A stretch of DNA of 64,000 nt. Source: Saksenaea vasiformis B4078. Lineage: Eukaryota > Mucoromycota > Mucoromycetes > Mucorales > Saksenaeaceae. The DNA is taken from assembly GCA_000697055.1 (NCBI GenBank), contig JNDT01001888.1, forward strand, positions 124,001 through 188,000, read 5' to 3'. Below, one piece after another: positions 44,641 to 56,736 of the stretch (positions within the stretch are counted from its first letter, which is position 1; every line of letters begins with the position of its first letter). The position numbers and the translations under genes were made by a program. The notes under the pieces are model-generated. The model had not been told where the DNA came from. It did no database searches and worked only from the letters and a program-made list of their open reading frames with translations.

Positions 44641-46844
44641 CTAAAGGTTCTTTTCACTGCTGTATCCTCGTGCAATACCCGAACGGCCTTCCTGGACCGT
44701 CCCGGCTTCATCTTCTCCTATTTTGGCTTCCAAGCCCCTGTACGTTCGATTTCTCAGATATTCTCCTACAGTCATTCCAAAGTATGAGCCCATCACGTGA
44801 TGGAACGTGTCATGATAATCATCTCTACCTGCTGTACTATTCAGCAACGTGGTAATGCTCGTCTCTTTGCTTCTTAGCGTCAGATCAGTTAACTTGCTGG
44901 TGATCTGTTCATCGGATGCTATCGATAGAAATCATCAGTACTGGGTGTTACTACAACTATGTCTTTCTTTCTTTGTATCTTACAAGATTGTATCTTGTTG
45001 TTGACTTTGCTGAAGGGGCTGGATACATACTGGCCCGTGACTAAGGAGAAATGCGGTTCTTCATCACTTGATGCATCTTCCGCTTCCTGTACACAAAGAA
45101 ATGTATACCATAACTAAGTTCATCCAGGCTGTAAAACAACATGACCAACAGTACCTCGTCATAAGTAAATCCATCCGTTCGTAGACCAGGAAGCAGGTTA
45201 GAAAAGTCCGTGATATAATCACCTGTCCATTCCTGAGACCTGAAGGATGTCGTGTTAGTTCCGGGAAGGAGCAAAGGCCAACCAGGGAAAAGAAAGGGGA
45301 AGAAGGAGGTACCTGGAAAGTGCGATCTCCAATTCAAAGGGTGTGACAATTGGGCGGTAAAACTCCTACACACAAGCCATGGACCCACCCCCCTTTGTCA
45401 GCGCAAATTAATGATAAGGGGTTTCCAGACGTTGTACCTTTGAATCAATCAAGCTATTTTCGGGGCATGCTACCAGCACGTAGCAGTCGATCTCCATGAA
45501 ATTCGCCATCTTGGCCACATTCAGTTTACCCATGACAAACAAATACGATTTTCGCCCGGATGCCTTGATCAGCTTCTTCAAATGATCGATGATATTCATG
45601 TACGATGCTGCATTCCCAAGTAGCCTAAGTATGTCGCACTAAAAATACCATGCAATTTACCTACGCCCAGCGTCCCTACAACAATACCGATCGTATTGGC
45701 ATCCTTGGCTTTTTGCACCAAAAAGTATCTGATATTCTCGTCAAGAAAGAGCCTCACCAGACAACAGCATACCTTTTCATCAACATCTTGTTCACCTGTA
45801 CGGACTCTTTCCTTGCCTCTTTGGTTGTGGGGTTGTATGAATATAACTAATCCCATTTTTCTTTTATCTAACCGTGTCCAGTGGATTTCCTTTTTTTTTC
45901 TCCCTACCTGACATTTGTTGTGTACCATCATGATGTTTGTTAATGTCAAACTTTCACCACCAATGAACAGGATCGAACACATGTCGATGGTGATACCCTC
46001 TGGAAGCTCGAAAAATCGGCCACCTTTTTGTTTTTCCGCATGCAATGTATCCAGATCCAGCTGAGGCGTCCCGCAGCTTGGGACAGCATCTTCCAGATCA
46101 TGGTTACACGAACCTGAACAGCCATCCCCGCCGCATTGACCATCCTTTTTCTTTTTTGGTGATTTGACAGAAACAATTGATTGGGACTCGACCTGGATCT
46201 TTGTTGGAATAACGGTGGTATAGACTTTGGCCAATTCTGAAGTTAATGCCTCTATAGAAGAACTGGCGTCAACAAGCTGTTGAGGCAGCATTCCTGAATA
46301 TTACCAACAGCATAGGAGTACTCAACGTCACACATGACAATAAGTGGCGTTGAAGTGTCTGTAATCACTCGTTGTACTTCTTGCAGGCAATGATGCCTAT
46401 CCAGTTCCTGTTGTCCAAAGACATAAAGCACTGGCAGTCGTGACGTTCTATACCTTTGTGTTTAGATTGTACAGAGGAAATACAGTAGTTCACTCACGGA
46501 CTGAGACACGAGCGACCATAATGGACGATGAGATCAGCATTGACATGTTCGGCTGCCACCTCGTCGACACAGCAACTGCCGTAGGATGTATCAGCCAAAA
46601 CAAAAATATCTTTTTGCGTTCGTGTGCGTAGAATAGATGCTACTTCTGCTGCGTCTGCCAGAAGCTCGTCTGGAAATTGTAACGCGATCTTTTTGTAGCC
46701 GCTCTCAGTAATGCGGGTGACAGTCCGATCGATCTCGTATAGAGATTCCAAATTGCTGTGCCGGATGCTTTCGACGCCTAATTCTCGCTCAATGACAGTA
46801 CGACCATCGTCTGCAAATGCTGTAGGACCTTGTGCTTCACTCAT
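44641..46844 (-). CDS. DPH2: Diphthamide biosynthesis protein 2 (Dph1-Dph2 subunit)
   Basis: Partner of Dph1 in the radical [4Fe-4S] enzyme that transfers the 3-amino-3-carboxypropyl group from SAM to a histidine of eEF2. Minus strand. Exon 1 46498-46844 encodes [30 protein letters not shown] and [20 protein letters not shown]. Exon 2 starts at 46447 ([18 protein letters not shown]). Later blocks: [91 protein letters not shown], and the C-terminus [20 protein letters not shown] ending [15 protein letters not shown]. These are diagnostic for Dph2. A frame change near 46285-46320 is not cleanly explained (see findings). Upstream in-frame ATGs up to 46991 exist, but 46844 matches the family start. 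Confidence 0.9.
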
Positions 46845-49465
46845 TTTCAAATATCTGGTGAGTCCTGCACAAACAAGTAACCAAACAAACTCTCGAGCAA
46901 GGTGATTTTTCCTTACTCCACGACAGTCACAACAATGGGGATGTGTTCCATGAAGGGAAGGAAAGGAATTGCCTACGGACACACTGGACAAAAGTCACAG
47001 GTTTCCATCATCAGCCTGCCTTATCCACGCGTAACTACGGGGACCCAGTGGTACACTGCAAAAGTGTGAACGTGTATACTAAACATATGAGAGGCCTACC
47101 CATTAACCGGTGACGCACGGTTTTTAAATGTATTCAGTATAGCATTGACTGAGATATACGCTTTTCGGATACATGAATGACTGGCAGAAAAAGATGTCGG
47201 CAACAAATCTGTAAACACATTTTTTAAAAAAAGATGGTCAAATATATGTGCGAATTACCTTTGTATCGCGCCGTATTGTCTACGGTAATACACGCCGGCG
47301 GACTACAAGAAGGCAGGCATCCATGTCATACACGACACTTTTTCAGAATGAGGCCAAATGTTAGTCAGCGAGGATTTGCCGACAGGTGATAGCTTTTCTG
47401 AAATCTATAAGCCATCTTGTAGCTCGGATGGATATCTAAAGAAATACAATGAAATATCTGGCTGCGGAATAAAAAATGAGAAAAATACTTACAGGAAAAG
47501 CCGTCTTTCATCATCATTTCACACGATTTGCATCTGTAAAGGAGCGAGAAGTGAAAAGTATGTTTGAGCTTCAATTTGATTCAACTTTTCATGGTTTTAT
47601 CATCAGTTTATTTTCCCTGGATATAGTCTATAAATATGAATGATATCAATGAAGGGTTATTGTATGTGACAAATACTTCTCTTGATGAAACGGAGGTCAT
47701 CATGGACAGGATACGGAAGAACAGCGGTTTCATCCTTCATCATGCTTACGCACCCATTGTTTGCAAAAGATGCACTAGCTCATACGGCGTACTTATGAAG
47801 AGTTAAACTTTATCTTTGGAAAGCGATTGGAAATCTGAAAAGAAGAAGGGAAAAGACGCAAACATGCTCGGATTTTTTTTGTCTCCAAACAAAAAGAAAG
47901 GTTTCAGGCCATAGGCATTGAAAGAGATACAACAGCCGAATAAATTTTGCATAGAGCGATTATCGATTTTCTGGATGTCAGAACAAGGTCGTCTTACGCT
48001 GTTCCATGGATTACTTGGATACACGCGTTGAGGTAGTTCATTGCGATAAGTTATCGCAGTGCTCCAACTGGAACGTGTAAGATAAGGAAATGCATGAACT
48101 GCTTCTTTACTTTTTTTTGAGACTGGGATTGACCACGTGTATAGGATCATTCACGTCAACGGTCTAGACGTATCATCATTGAACAAAGAACTTGACTGAT
48201 CTTCAATGCCGACTACCGCAAGAGATGAAATATGTTCATTAATCCATTGGATAGTAACATTTATTGGTACACTCTCGCTTGAAATGCACGATTTATTGCA
48301 GCAAACTCCAAATCTTTCATTCATCCGCTATAAAGAACGTCCGTACAGACATTTACAACGGCAAAGGAAGGGGAATAGACGTTCTAGCTAAACTAGGAAA
48401 GGGAGGAGACGAAAGATAAAGGTCCTTTGGACGCTGACAGTGTACACCGTTGGTGTATCATCGAGGATGAATCATAAATTGAGTGTCCCAGAGGGCAGGA
48501 GGGGTGTTGCTGATGACTTGGTATGATGGGACGAAAGGGGTTGGACTCCTTTCGTTCTATCGGTTGCTTGTAACATAACTCTCATGGATTTCAACGCTGA
48601 ATTCTGCTGTCTAAGATGGATTAAACAACCTATCTGTAAGATGAACCAAAATCTACAATTCCTAAAATTTGAGCATGATTTGGGGCGGGATTTCCTTCGA
48701 ACACACCGACAACAGTCCTTCTTGATGTATCCGAAGGAAAATCCCGTTGAAGTTCATCCAACGTTATACTTCCCCTTGTTATTCTTCATAAACACAATTG
48801 CATTCTAGAACGAGAACGTAATTACCTGGAAACATAAAAACCACTGAAAGACAATTGATTCCGCATTCTAGAACCCGTTAGATTCTTTTTAGTATACACC
48901 TGAAGATCAATATATAGGTACTGATGTTTATCCGAAATTAAACCTACATAGAGCGCACCATTTATCATTTATCTTAACCTCGAAACGGTCGTAAGCTCTT
49001 CTACGTAATCAGGCCACTTGCTAGGTAAAACTTTCCTTCAATAGCTGAAAACTCGTTATTCATGCCGGCTGCTGTGTTTCTTTTACATTGATCGTTTTAC
49101 TTCTTCAGTTCCATTCACGCATCTTACTAGATTTTTCCTATGAATATTGTACATGTATAACTAATTTGAACGGCTTATTCGATGTAGAAAGTGTAAGTGA
49201 GGAAACAATGCCATGCAGTTTATATCCGAGCTGGAAGAATAAACGTGGAAAGTAGGAAGTTATCACTATGTGTCTGGACTCTCGCTTGAGATATCAGAAA
49301 ATGAAATCATCATCTAGCTTGCAACATTTAAGCAAGAACGTCGACACATCTATGGTATGCAGGCGTTTTTCTTCTCAATGGAATTCTCTTTCTTTTTCTC
49401 TCTCTTTTTTTTATTCTTATTATTAGATGGGATCTATCCTGTACAATTTGGTTTGGAACAATGAG
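46845..49465. other. Gene-poor 2.6 kb
   Basis: Between the start of DPH2 and the stop of the amino acid transporter (both minus). It contains short frames only, including a 57-codon plus-strand ORF at 47636-47809. AT-rich, no tRNA-like B box, no clear terminal repeats. A pyrimidine run (CTTTTTCTCTC) sits at 49391-49420. Confidence 0.45.
47636..47809 (+). other. 57-codon ORF of unknown status
   Basis: ATG to TAA without interruption; the product includes NTSLDETEVIMDRIRKN and CKRCTSSYGV, with balanced composition and a CxxC pair. Nearby frames do not splice on convincingly. It could be a remnant exon or chance; I do not recognise a family. Confidence 0.2.
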
Positions 49466-51457
49466 CTAAAAGTTCGGTGGTACATACGCTTCCATTTCTT
49501 CCGTGCTGGTCGGCCGCTCAAGACGTTTTATTTTCTCTTTTTCCAGCATGTCTTCGATTTCCTCATCTGTGAACATTGTACGACTTAGATGGTGAGTTTC
49601 CAGGTAGACATCCGCTTTCCTGTAAAATAAACCGAGTCAGTACGTCATACGTTATTATAAACAATACGTAACGGCGATCTTGAAAGTCCATGATGTACGC
49701 AGATCCTGAAGTACCACAGTGGAATACACAGTAAGATGAACATACAGCTGACGAATGGATAAATCCAGTAAGGAATAGAGGAGGCTCTTTGGACGATTGG
49801 TGGAACAAAGGGCATGATCATCATAAGTAGGGAGGCGAGAAAAAAAATGATGTTGCAGGTCCAGCTCGATCGAAATGGTCGGGGCGCGTCGCTCTGGGTT
49901 TTACGCAGCCATATCAAGCCTATGACAGTTAAAGCAAAGAAAATCCATCCAGAATCTTTCGTGGTTTGCAGTCAGAACCTTTGTCATATGTTCTATCTGT
50001 GCTTACATGATCCCAGGTCAATAATGAAGTTATATGCATCTCCCGTAGGTGGCGCGAAGATGTATATCATTGACAATGCCCAGTGAAGAAGGCATGCATT
50101 TGCTGGAGTGGACAGGTGGCTAATCTTTCCGAAAAATGCAGGGAAGATGAGGAAACCTTCTGCTGCTGTTTCAGCAATAATGCGGACGCTTGAAAACGTC
50201 ATGGCATTAGTGGAACCGAAGGCACTTAAAGCGACCATCAGAGGGAATGCCTTTCCACCCATGGCTGGGCCAAATATACGCGTAAAAAACTCTGCTGCTA
50301 CTGTTGTTGTTGAGTTAATAATAACTTCTTTGGGTACAACAGAAACATAAGCGACATTGGCAAGCAAATATAATGCTGTGACAATGGAAATGCTGCTAAA
50401 AGTGGAGATCTGCAATGTACGGATAGGGTCCTTCAATTCATCAAGAACATAGCTGCACGGCTTCAGTAAGGCGGAGCAAAACTATTATACTTACTTTGCA
50501 TTGTTCCAGCCTCCATACGCGTAAAATACCTTAAGCAACGCGTCAGCATAGGCATTTCCGTCGCTTGTGGTCCCCTCAAACGCATTCTGCAGTTGTTCGA
50601 CATGAGACACGTGCGTCCCTCCGGCAACCACAACGATACCCATTATCCCGACCAGGCATAGCACCAGTATTTTGATGACTGTAAGCGTATTATTTATCCT
50701 GATTCCCCAATCAACAGTTGTCCCATGCATTATGCAACAGGCGGTAACTAACGCGGCGCCGATGCCACGATCTACCCATGGCCGTCCGCTGTATCCGGCG
50801 GCATACGTTATGTACTAGGAACGCCCATTTATTCAAAGGTCACGTAAAAACAAAACAGAAAGAAATCAATATTGACTTACTGTTCCTGCAACAACAGAGT
50901 CAGCTGCGCATGAGGTCGGTCGGTTTAAAAAAATAGTTGCGTAACAAAAGAGGAAAGATACTAACGCTCTGGGATACCGGAACTCTGATAATCGGTCAAT
51001 ACACGGTACTGTCACGAGTCCCTGAAGACTAACCGTAGGCTAGGTACTCTTTTTCGCCACCAGAGCGAGGAAGCATCTAAAGAGAAGTGCATGGACCAAA
51101 CGATTAGCCCCCCTTTTTTTTTTGTAAGGGGAAAGACGTTACAGTTCCAAGTTCCAAGTAGACGCAGATGCCGGTGGTAGTAACGAGGGCACCGATTACC
51201 CAAACGACAAATGACATCCCCACTGAACCAACCGCATCGAGGATAATTGAGGGTGTTGAAAAAATGCCGCTCCCAATGATCACGCCAGTAATAATCATAG
51301 TTCCTTTGAAGCGTCAGGACGTGATAAATAAGATTGTACAAAATCGTGTACCAGAGAAAGGACCTATTGTGCGCTTAAGTTTGAGATTGCCGCTATTGCT
51401 CTCAGTTTCTACGCTATCGATGGTCTGCGTGCTTTCCTGTCTGCAGTTGCTCTCCAT
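49466..51457 (-). CDS. LAT-type amino acid transporter (APC superfamily)
   Basis: Multi-pass amino acid permease of the L-type/Mup1-like branch. Minus-strand start at 51457 (MESNCRQESTQTIDSVETES) followed by a splice TTC TCT G / GA ACT ATG giving KRTIGPFSGTMIITGVIIGS and GSGIFSTPS, the substrate-binding unwound TM1 of APC proteins. Later segments: VDWGIRINNTLTVIKILVLC, FYAYGGWNNA (TM6 region, characteristic of LATs), YVLDELKDPIRTLQIST, YLLANVAYVSVVPKEVI, SAFGSTNAMTFSSVRIIAET and IIFFLASLLMMIMPFVPPIV. The cytosolic C-terminus is acidic/basic and ends EEMEAYVPPNF at TAG 49466. About eight introns of 45-70 nt are implied (for example 51298-51346). Family is secure; the substrate (methionine or another large neutral amino acid) is only a guess. 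Confidence 0.87.
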
Positions 51458-52555
51458 ATTGTGCGAAAGACCTCAGAAAAGTTCAAGATAGCGTGTGTAT
51501 TTATATGCGCGTTGAGTACTATTATTATTGTTTTACATAAATCACGCGGCGGCACCTCGCCCCGATGGAATCCAGTAGTATTATACCCGGAGGGATTATC
51601 ATTACACGTCCTTTAAATTAAGGTTTAAGCCTAAGTATGCTTTTAAGACAATCGTTGAGCCAAGGAATAAAAAAGGACTTCCTCTTTCGTAATTATCGAG
51701 CTCAAAGTTTAATACCGTAAATAAGCGCAGTACATCCTGTAAAAATTATCTGATTCGCTACCCATTAAGATCCTTCGAAGAATGAGGATGTGGCCCCTCG
51801 TAGCTTCATCCTACAGGATCTTTAGTCGACGATATTCTTGACCTGATTTCAACATACATTGTGGATAGTTGTAAAACAAAGATCAGGACTTCCGTAGTAT
51901 CGAAGATCATAGGTGCCACAAGATGCATGGCCTTTATCTAATGCATGCACGGCGCTAATCAAACATGCACGATTGCATGTAGGCTGATACGCCTTCCCTG
52001 GCGTTTTTTGCGCATTTATCAGCTATTACTTATGGATGAAACCCATTGATCTAAACGGAGAGGAACATATGCGAGCAATAACTCTATATCATTGTTCCCT
52101 GCGAGAACAGAAGGATGGTGGGGCCATTTTGAGATATCATGCGGCACGAACTCTGAATCCTGGAACTTTTATATGCTTCTCTCAGTGGATCTTCCACTGT
52201 GTCAGTGATGGACCTATGAAACCTTACTAGTACACGTAAAATATATTAGCGGACGGATATAATTTCCCGTATAAGCCCTCCTGATCACCATCACTTCTAA
52301 GAGAAATTACAGTACTATGGACAAATACAACCCGAAACACTGATTAATACCGACTTCTAACATGATCCCCGTGGTGAAAAGTTCGGTACGTATCTACATT
52401 AATTCAATATTTCTTAAGATTTGACCGTTGTGTACACGGATTTCCACGTCATCTCTTGGTGTTCCTGCGTATTTCTCTACAATTCTCTACAATTCCCTAT
52501 TATCTTGATCAGTGGACGTACTGCAGTCTACGAAAAAATGCAGTTTCTTAAAACT
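51458..52555. other. Intergenic upstream of the transporter, no gene
   Basis: About 1.1 kb with short, motif-free frames. The stretch 52440-52555 loosely resembles part of the tandem unit that follows and may be an older copy. Confidence 0.4.
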
Positions 52556-52558
52556 GGA

Positions 52559-52937
52559 AATTGTATAAAGCCTCCCACTTGCATAGCTCACTTATCAGCG
52601 ATAGCCATTGCGGGGGGACTCGATATTTCTACGTGTTTCCAAGTGTTTTCACGTTGCGATGGCAGATAATTACGGGAAAAGTGCTTAAAATCGGTATTTC
52701 TCGTAGCTGTCTGCATTTCTCTGCATTTACCGGTCGAGTATTTTCCATAGTGTATAAGTTCTCTTGCACCCATATGGCCCACCTATCAACGATAACCGTT
52801 GCAGCGGGCTCGGTAGTTCTATGTATCTTTAAGTATTTCGTCGTTGTGATGGCAGATAATTACGAGAAAATGCTCGAAATCGGTATTTCTCATGGCTCTC
52901 TGCGTTACTTGGCGTTTATCGGTCAACCTTCCCGTAA
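52559..52937. repeat. Two tandem copies of a ~190-bp unit
   Basis: Copy 1 (about 52559-52747) and copy 2 (about 52748-52937) share blocks in the same order: GTATAA, CACNTATCANCGATANCC, CGTTGNGATGGCAGATAATT, ATCGGTATTTCTC and TCTGCNTT. Most differences are transitions. Both open frames across them are therefore repeat artefacts. No known element is recognised. Confidence 0.75.
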
Positions 52938-52997
52938 TGTATCTTCAGTTTGCAACTTTCCATTCTTACGCTCTCGTTAACGAGTCTATCTCCCTAT

Positions 52998-53151
52998 GGG
53001 GAAGGCGTTAATGACAATTCACAGTTTTTTGTAATTTTCGGGTAAATAGTCGGTAGCCTGCATTACTCTCGGTAAGGGCTTGGTAGCATTGTATTACAGC
53101 ATCCCCGAGCATCTACCTGAAAAGCTGTGAATTGTCAGTAACGCCTTCCCA
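52998..53151. mobile_element. Short inverted-repeat element, MITE-like
   Basis: The left arm GGGAAGGCGTTAATGACAAT continues as TCACAG (52998-53027); its near-exact inverse AAGCTGTGAATTGTCAGTAA continues as CGCCTTCCC (53121-53151). The arms differ at about two positions over 28 bases and enclose about 93 bp of non-coding sequence. Size about 155 bp, terminal inverted repeats and lack of coding capacity fit a MITE or fold-back element; a hairpin-forming regulatory RNA is the alternative. No clear target-site duplication beyond a possible TA. Confidence 0.65.
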
Positions 53152-54823
53152 CAGTATACTGTCGGCAGTGTCATCGTTTTTATTCCTTTCATCGTATCAT
53201 CTCACTTATACTAAGGCAAAACGGGAAGAAAACTGAGCTGTGGGCGTAATTATCTTTGTATCCGCATTGCACGAAATACGATCAGCTCAACGTTCACTGC
53301 TGGGGATCCATTGGCAAAGCAGATATTCATACCTGAAACAATTATGGAGGACTCCGAAGATTGCCCACCTGCGATAGAGTTAGTTCACGTACTTTTGTAT
53401 TATCACATCTTCGTCAGATGGATGAGATAAAGCTACAGCCAGGCTGAGAATTGTCATGGCGTTCGCTGTTTGGTTTCGTGGATAGCGAAACAGAACTTGG
53501 GGTGTAATGCCGATTCGCCGTTCTCTCTCCTTCTTTTTTTTTTTACGCAGTTCTGGATCACGGGCTTATTTGCACTGGCAAATTTGCAGGAGAGGCACTT
53601 ATGAATGTGGCACCTTTACGGTTATCTTTAGGACTAGGGGGGATGGAGTCACCGCAGGGCCAGAATGCGTTTAACCATGTGATCCAATTGCAGCTGAGGA
53701 TATGACCAACCACAGCCTCTGCGAGCTAGACAGTAAACGCATGCCGACTAAGGACGCTGCGCTTGATAGATGTCAAAAGCTACGTCGATCGCGGTTGAAA
53801 GTCCTAACACATGCTACAATTACAGCAGTTACGTAACCGAATTATCTCAAAGATCACAGATCGTACGTGTAAAGCCAGGTTTATATACGGATAACCAACA
53901 TGGTGCTTAAAGCCAGGATCTACTATCAACTGTCACGAAACAGTAACCAAAAGGTTTAATCAAATCCAATGTTGGCTGTCAATCTTACATCCACATGAAT
54001 TATTCAACCAGGATGGGCTCCGCATAACTGAACCTGTGTGTGAGTCTATCCATACTGACGGAAATCGGAAGCTTTACGGTAATGCAATCAGTAACCGGCT
54101 TCCCGTAGTGAGAACACATTTATTATGCAAAACTTGCTCATGTATAACATTTGCAGAGGGTTAGTCCTATCACGAAAGTTACCCACTAAGTATCGCAGAG
54201 AGTTTCCTTCTGCGGCTACGTTTCCTGTTATAAAGTGCGGGAATATGGTAATTGTCAGTTGCGGCTTTACTGGACTAATAGATGGCCAATCCTTTTCTCT
54301 CTTTTTAACTCTATTTATAATAGAAGCGAGACAGGGGGATCTTCAGGAACCAAAATATCTGGTATGTACTGGAGAATAAACGGGATCAACAACCGGGAGA
54401 GGACTATTTCAAGCGCGCGTTATGGATAGAAGCTCTCATTCTGGCTGATGCGTGATACTAGATCTTGGCATGAACTGATATCCATTTGTTCAATTCTCAT
54501 AATTGTACACATAGAATGATCTCTGAGTATCAACAAAATTCATTAGATACCAATAGCCTTTTTTTTCCTTTCAAATAGGGGTGACCAATGAAAAAAGAAT
54601 GGTACATGTGTACTTCTCTCTCCAAAAACCGTTTTTCTGCAGCACGAATTTCGAAGAACATAGAAACAAAAACGGCTGCACGCATAGTCCTTTTTCGTAT
54701 CTATACCCGCATGAATCTTCTTTATGATGGTAAATTAGGGCAGAAGAAGAAAAGAAGAAAAAAGAGTTTTAAAGGGGAAAATGTAGACAGGATATGGGAC
54801 GAAGACTTTGTCAATCCGGGATT
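53152..54823. other. Repeat-rich gene-free region downstream of VPS74
   Basis: About 1.7 kb without a supported gene. At 53441-53463 a sequence GCTGAGAATTGTCATGGCGT echoes the right arm of the element at 52998-53151, and 54247-54265 has a weaker echo, suggesting older degraded copies. The plus-strand frame 54588-54890 overlaps the last intron and exon of VPS74 and is rejected. Confidence 0.4.
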
Positions 54824-55936
54824 TTACAGCTATGAAAAACATTTTAGTTTTCCAAATGTCAGCTCGAAAAGCATTTCCAACTTACAATAGCATCCATTTT
54901 TGTAAGGACACTCAAGACACCCGCAATGACTTCCAATGATAGTTCATTTCCGGATGCCACCTCTAACTTGGCACCGCCTCCTACAAACGGCCATGTCGAG
55001 TAATCGTTCATCAGTTCATCGACTTTGTTGAATGCTTGTTCTCGAAGCTCAGGCTGCAGATATAATAGTGCGTTCTCCAAGACGTTGGCGGCATAGGCGG
55101 CACAGATCATACTAACGGTTCTCAGGTAAGCGTGTGGCACGTCGGATTGATTGTCGATAGCTGAAGAAGAAACGCGGGTAACAAGCATAGTACACACTCG
55201 TTTGATAATTTCTTCTTTAACGGCGCCGTCGGCAATTGGATGGGTGGCCATATCGAACAGCAGGAAATTACGTTTTTCGGTCCGCAGTACACCTTTATCC
55301 ACAAGCCCTTTGGCCAGTCGTTCACGTACTTGCTTGAGCTGGTATCCAATCTTCATCACATTCCATGTCTCACCTTGTCTATGGTGTTTAGAAGATCTGA
55401 AGAGTAAAGTTGCATCGACTTACCGCTCATCAGATCGATCCAGCTCGCCACGCTCATTTTTTCACTCGCTTTCATCATTTTCAACGCTTCGTCCAGGAGG
55501 ACTTCTCCCGTTAGTTTATCATTGATAACTTCAATGTATCGATCCGACAACGGGTACTTTCGGCGGTTCGAATCCTTGATCATCGATATTCTGCCTCTAA
55601 ATGCCAGCTCCATAACAATACAGCCACGAAGAGCATAACTGATGCTGTCGTTCCAAAAGGACAAATAGCCCTTAAACCACCGGTTAGTTATGAAATAAGA
55701 GAAAGAGAAAAGGAAAGAAAGGAGGAATCTATTGTTCCCACCTGCTTGTCCTTGAGACCCAGCAACAGAACTTCCTCCATTAACGTAAGTTTCGGCGTTG
55801 TTTTTGATTCATCTACATCGCGAGGATCACAGGCAACTTTTTTTTCTGTTACAGTTGCTCCATTGTCTTTGTGCTCAGTGGTATCATCTGTGTTGGTTGA
55901 TGAACCCGCGACTCGTCTTCGGGTGATGGTCGACAT
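54824..55936 (-). CDS. VPS74: Vps74/GOLPH3, PI4P-binding Golgi glycosyltransferase retention factor
   Basis: Peripheral trans-Golgi protein that reads PI4P and retains glycosyltransferases through COPI. Four minus-strand exons (55742-55936, 55424-55670, 54886-55373, 54824-54829) sum to 936 nt, 311 residues. After an unstructured acidic N-terminus (about 50 residues) the GPP34 fold reads [86 protein letters not shown] and SYSTWPF-type [10 protein letters not shown], ending VLTKMDAIL. The last coding exon is just CTG TAA, reached over a 56-nt intron (54830-54885); without it the protein would end in an unrelated SWKCFSS. The family's hydrophobic KMDA(L/I)L end supports the spliced form. Confident. 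Confidence 0.94.
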
Positions 55937-56736
55937 GACGTTTATTTAAATAACGAATTTCTCTCGCGAAAGCGGTTCTTATTTTTCTTCTCCGGCGGCA
56001 GATCGGACGACCAGCTGACTTTGGAGGCAATGGAAGGTTACCAAAAATATTCACGGGAGAACATTATGCCGAAGCCAGAACCCAACCCTGCGCATATCAT
56101 TCATACAAGAATAGGGCGCAGAATACGAATAAAAGGACGATAAATAACGGTTTCACATACTCAAAGAAAACATCGTTTTCTATACGTACAGACTGTCAAA
56201 ACCGAAATAGCCATGCCGTAGAGCCACATCCATTGAGATTTAAGGCTGCTTTGGAATATCTGCAAGTCGGCCTACTTTATCGATATTACTGATAACATAG
56301 TCCATTTCATGAACAAAATCAATGGCTAATTAGTTGTTACTGTCATGGGATCATGGTAGACGCGTAAGCATTACATCCTTTACCTAAGCAATTCAGATAT
56401 ACGGCGTCGTGTCTTATTCAACGCAGGGTCTACCCGTTCTGAGATGTTACTCAATAGTTTATGTTCCTGTTCTTTATTCTTTACGAGAGTGGGATGCTAC
56501 GAGATCGCATAGATGTGGGCCATTCCCAGCTTCCCAGTGATTGTATCTTCTGTCCCAAATCATCTAGTATTGGCAGGACTTTTTAGTCTATTGCCACTCC
56601 AAAGGTGCAAGCGCAAATTTCATTTTATTGCAGTGGACCATCGTCTTAGCGGTTTTTTTTATATCAATGTCATTACCATAGAATACAACTAACTTGTGCA
56701 GCCGCATCTCATGATTCGTCGCCTTTTTCGTACTGT
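55937..56736. other. Intergenic between VPS74 and the Sel1 gene
   Basis: 800 bp including the VPS74 promoter (next to 55937) and the Sel1-gene 3' flank. No gene, repeat or RNA recognised. Confidence 0.5.

Noticed and set aside
54588..54890. 100-codon plus-strand ORF overlapping the VPS74 end
   Set aside because: Lys-rich low-complexity translation, antisense to the last VPS74 intron and exon, no motif.
55122..55525. Overlapping plus- and minus-strand frames in VPS74
   Set aside because: They are shadows of the GPP34 domain exons.
55560..55580. GGTTCGAATCC-like tRNA B box
   Set aside because: It lies in the VPS74 coding sequence and no A box or cloverleaf surrounds it. I found no tRNA gene in the window.
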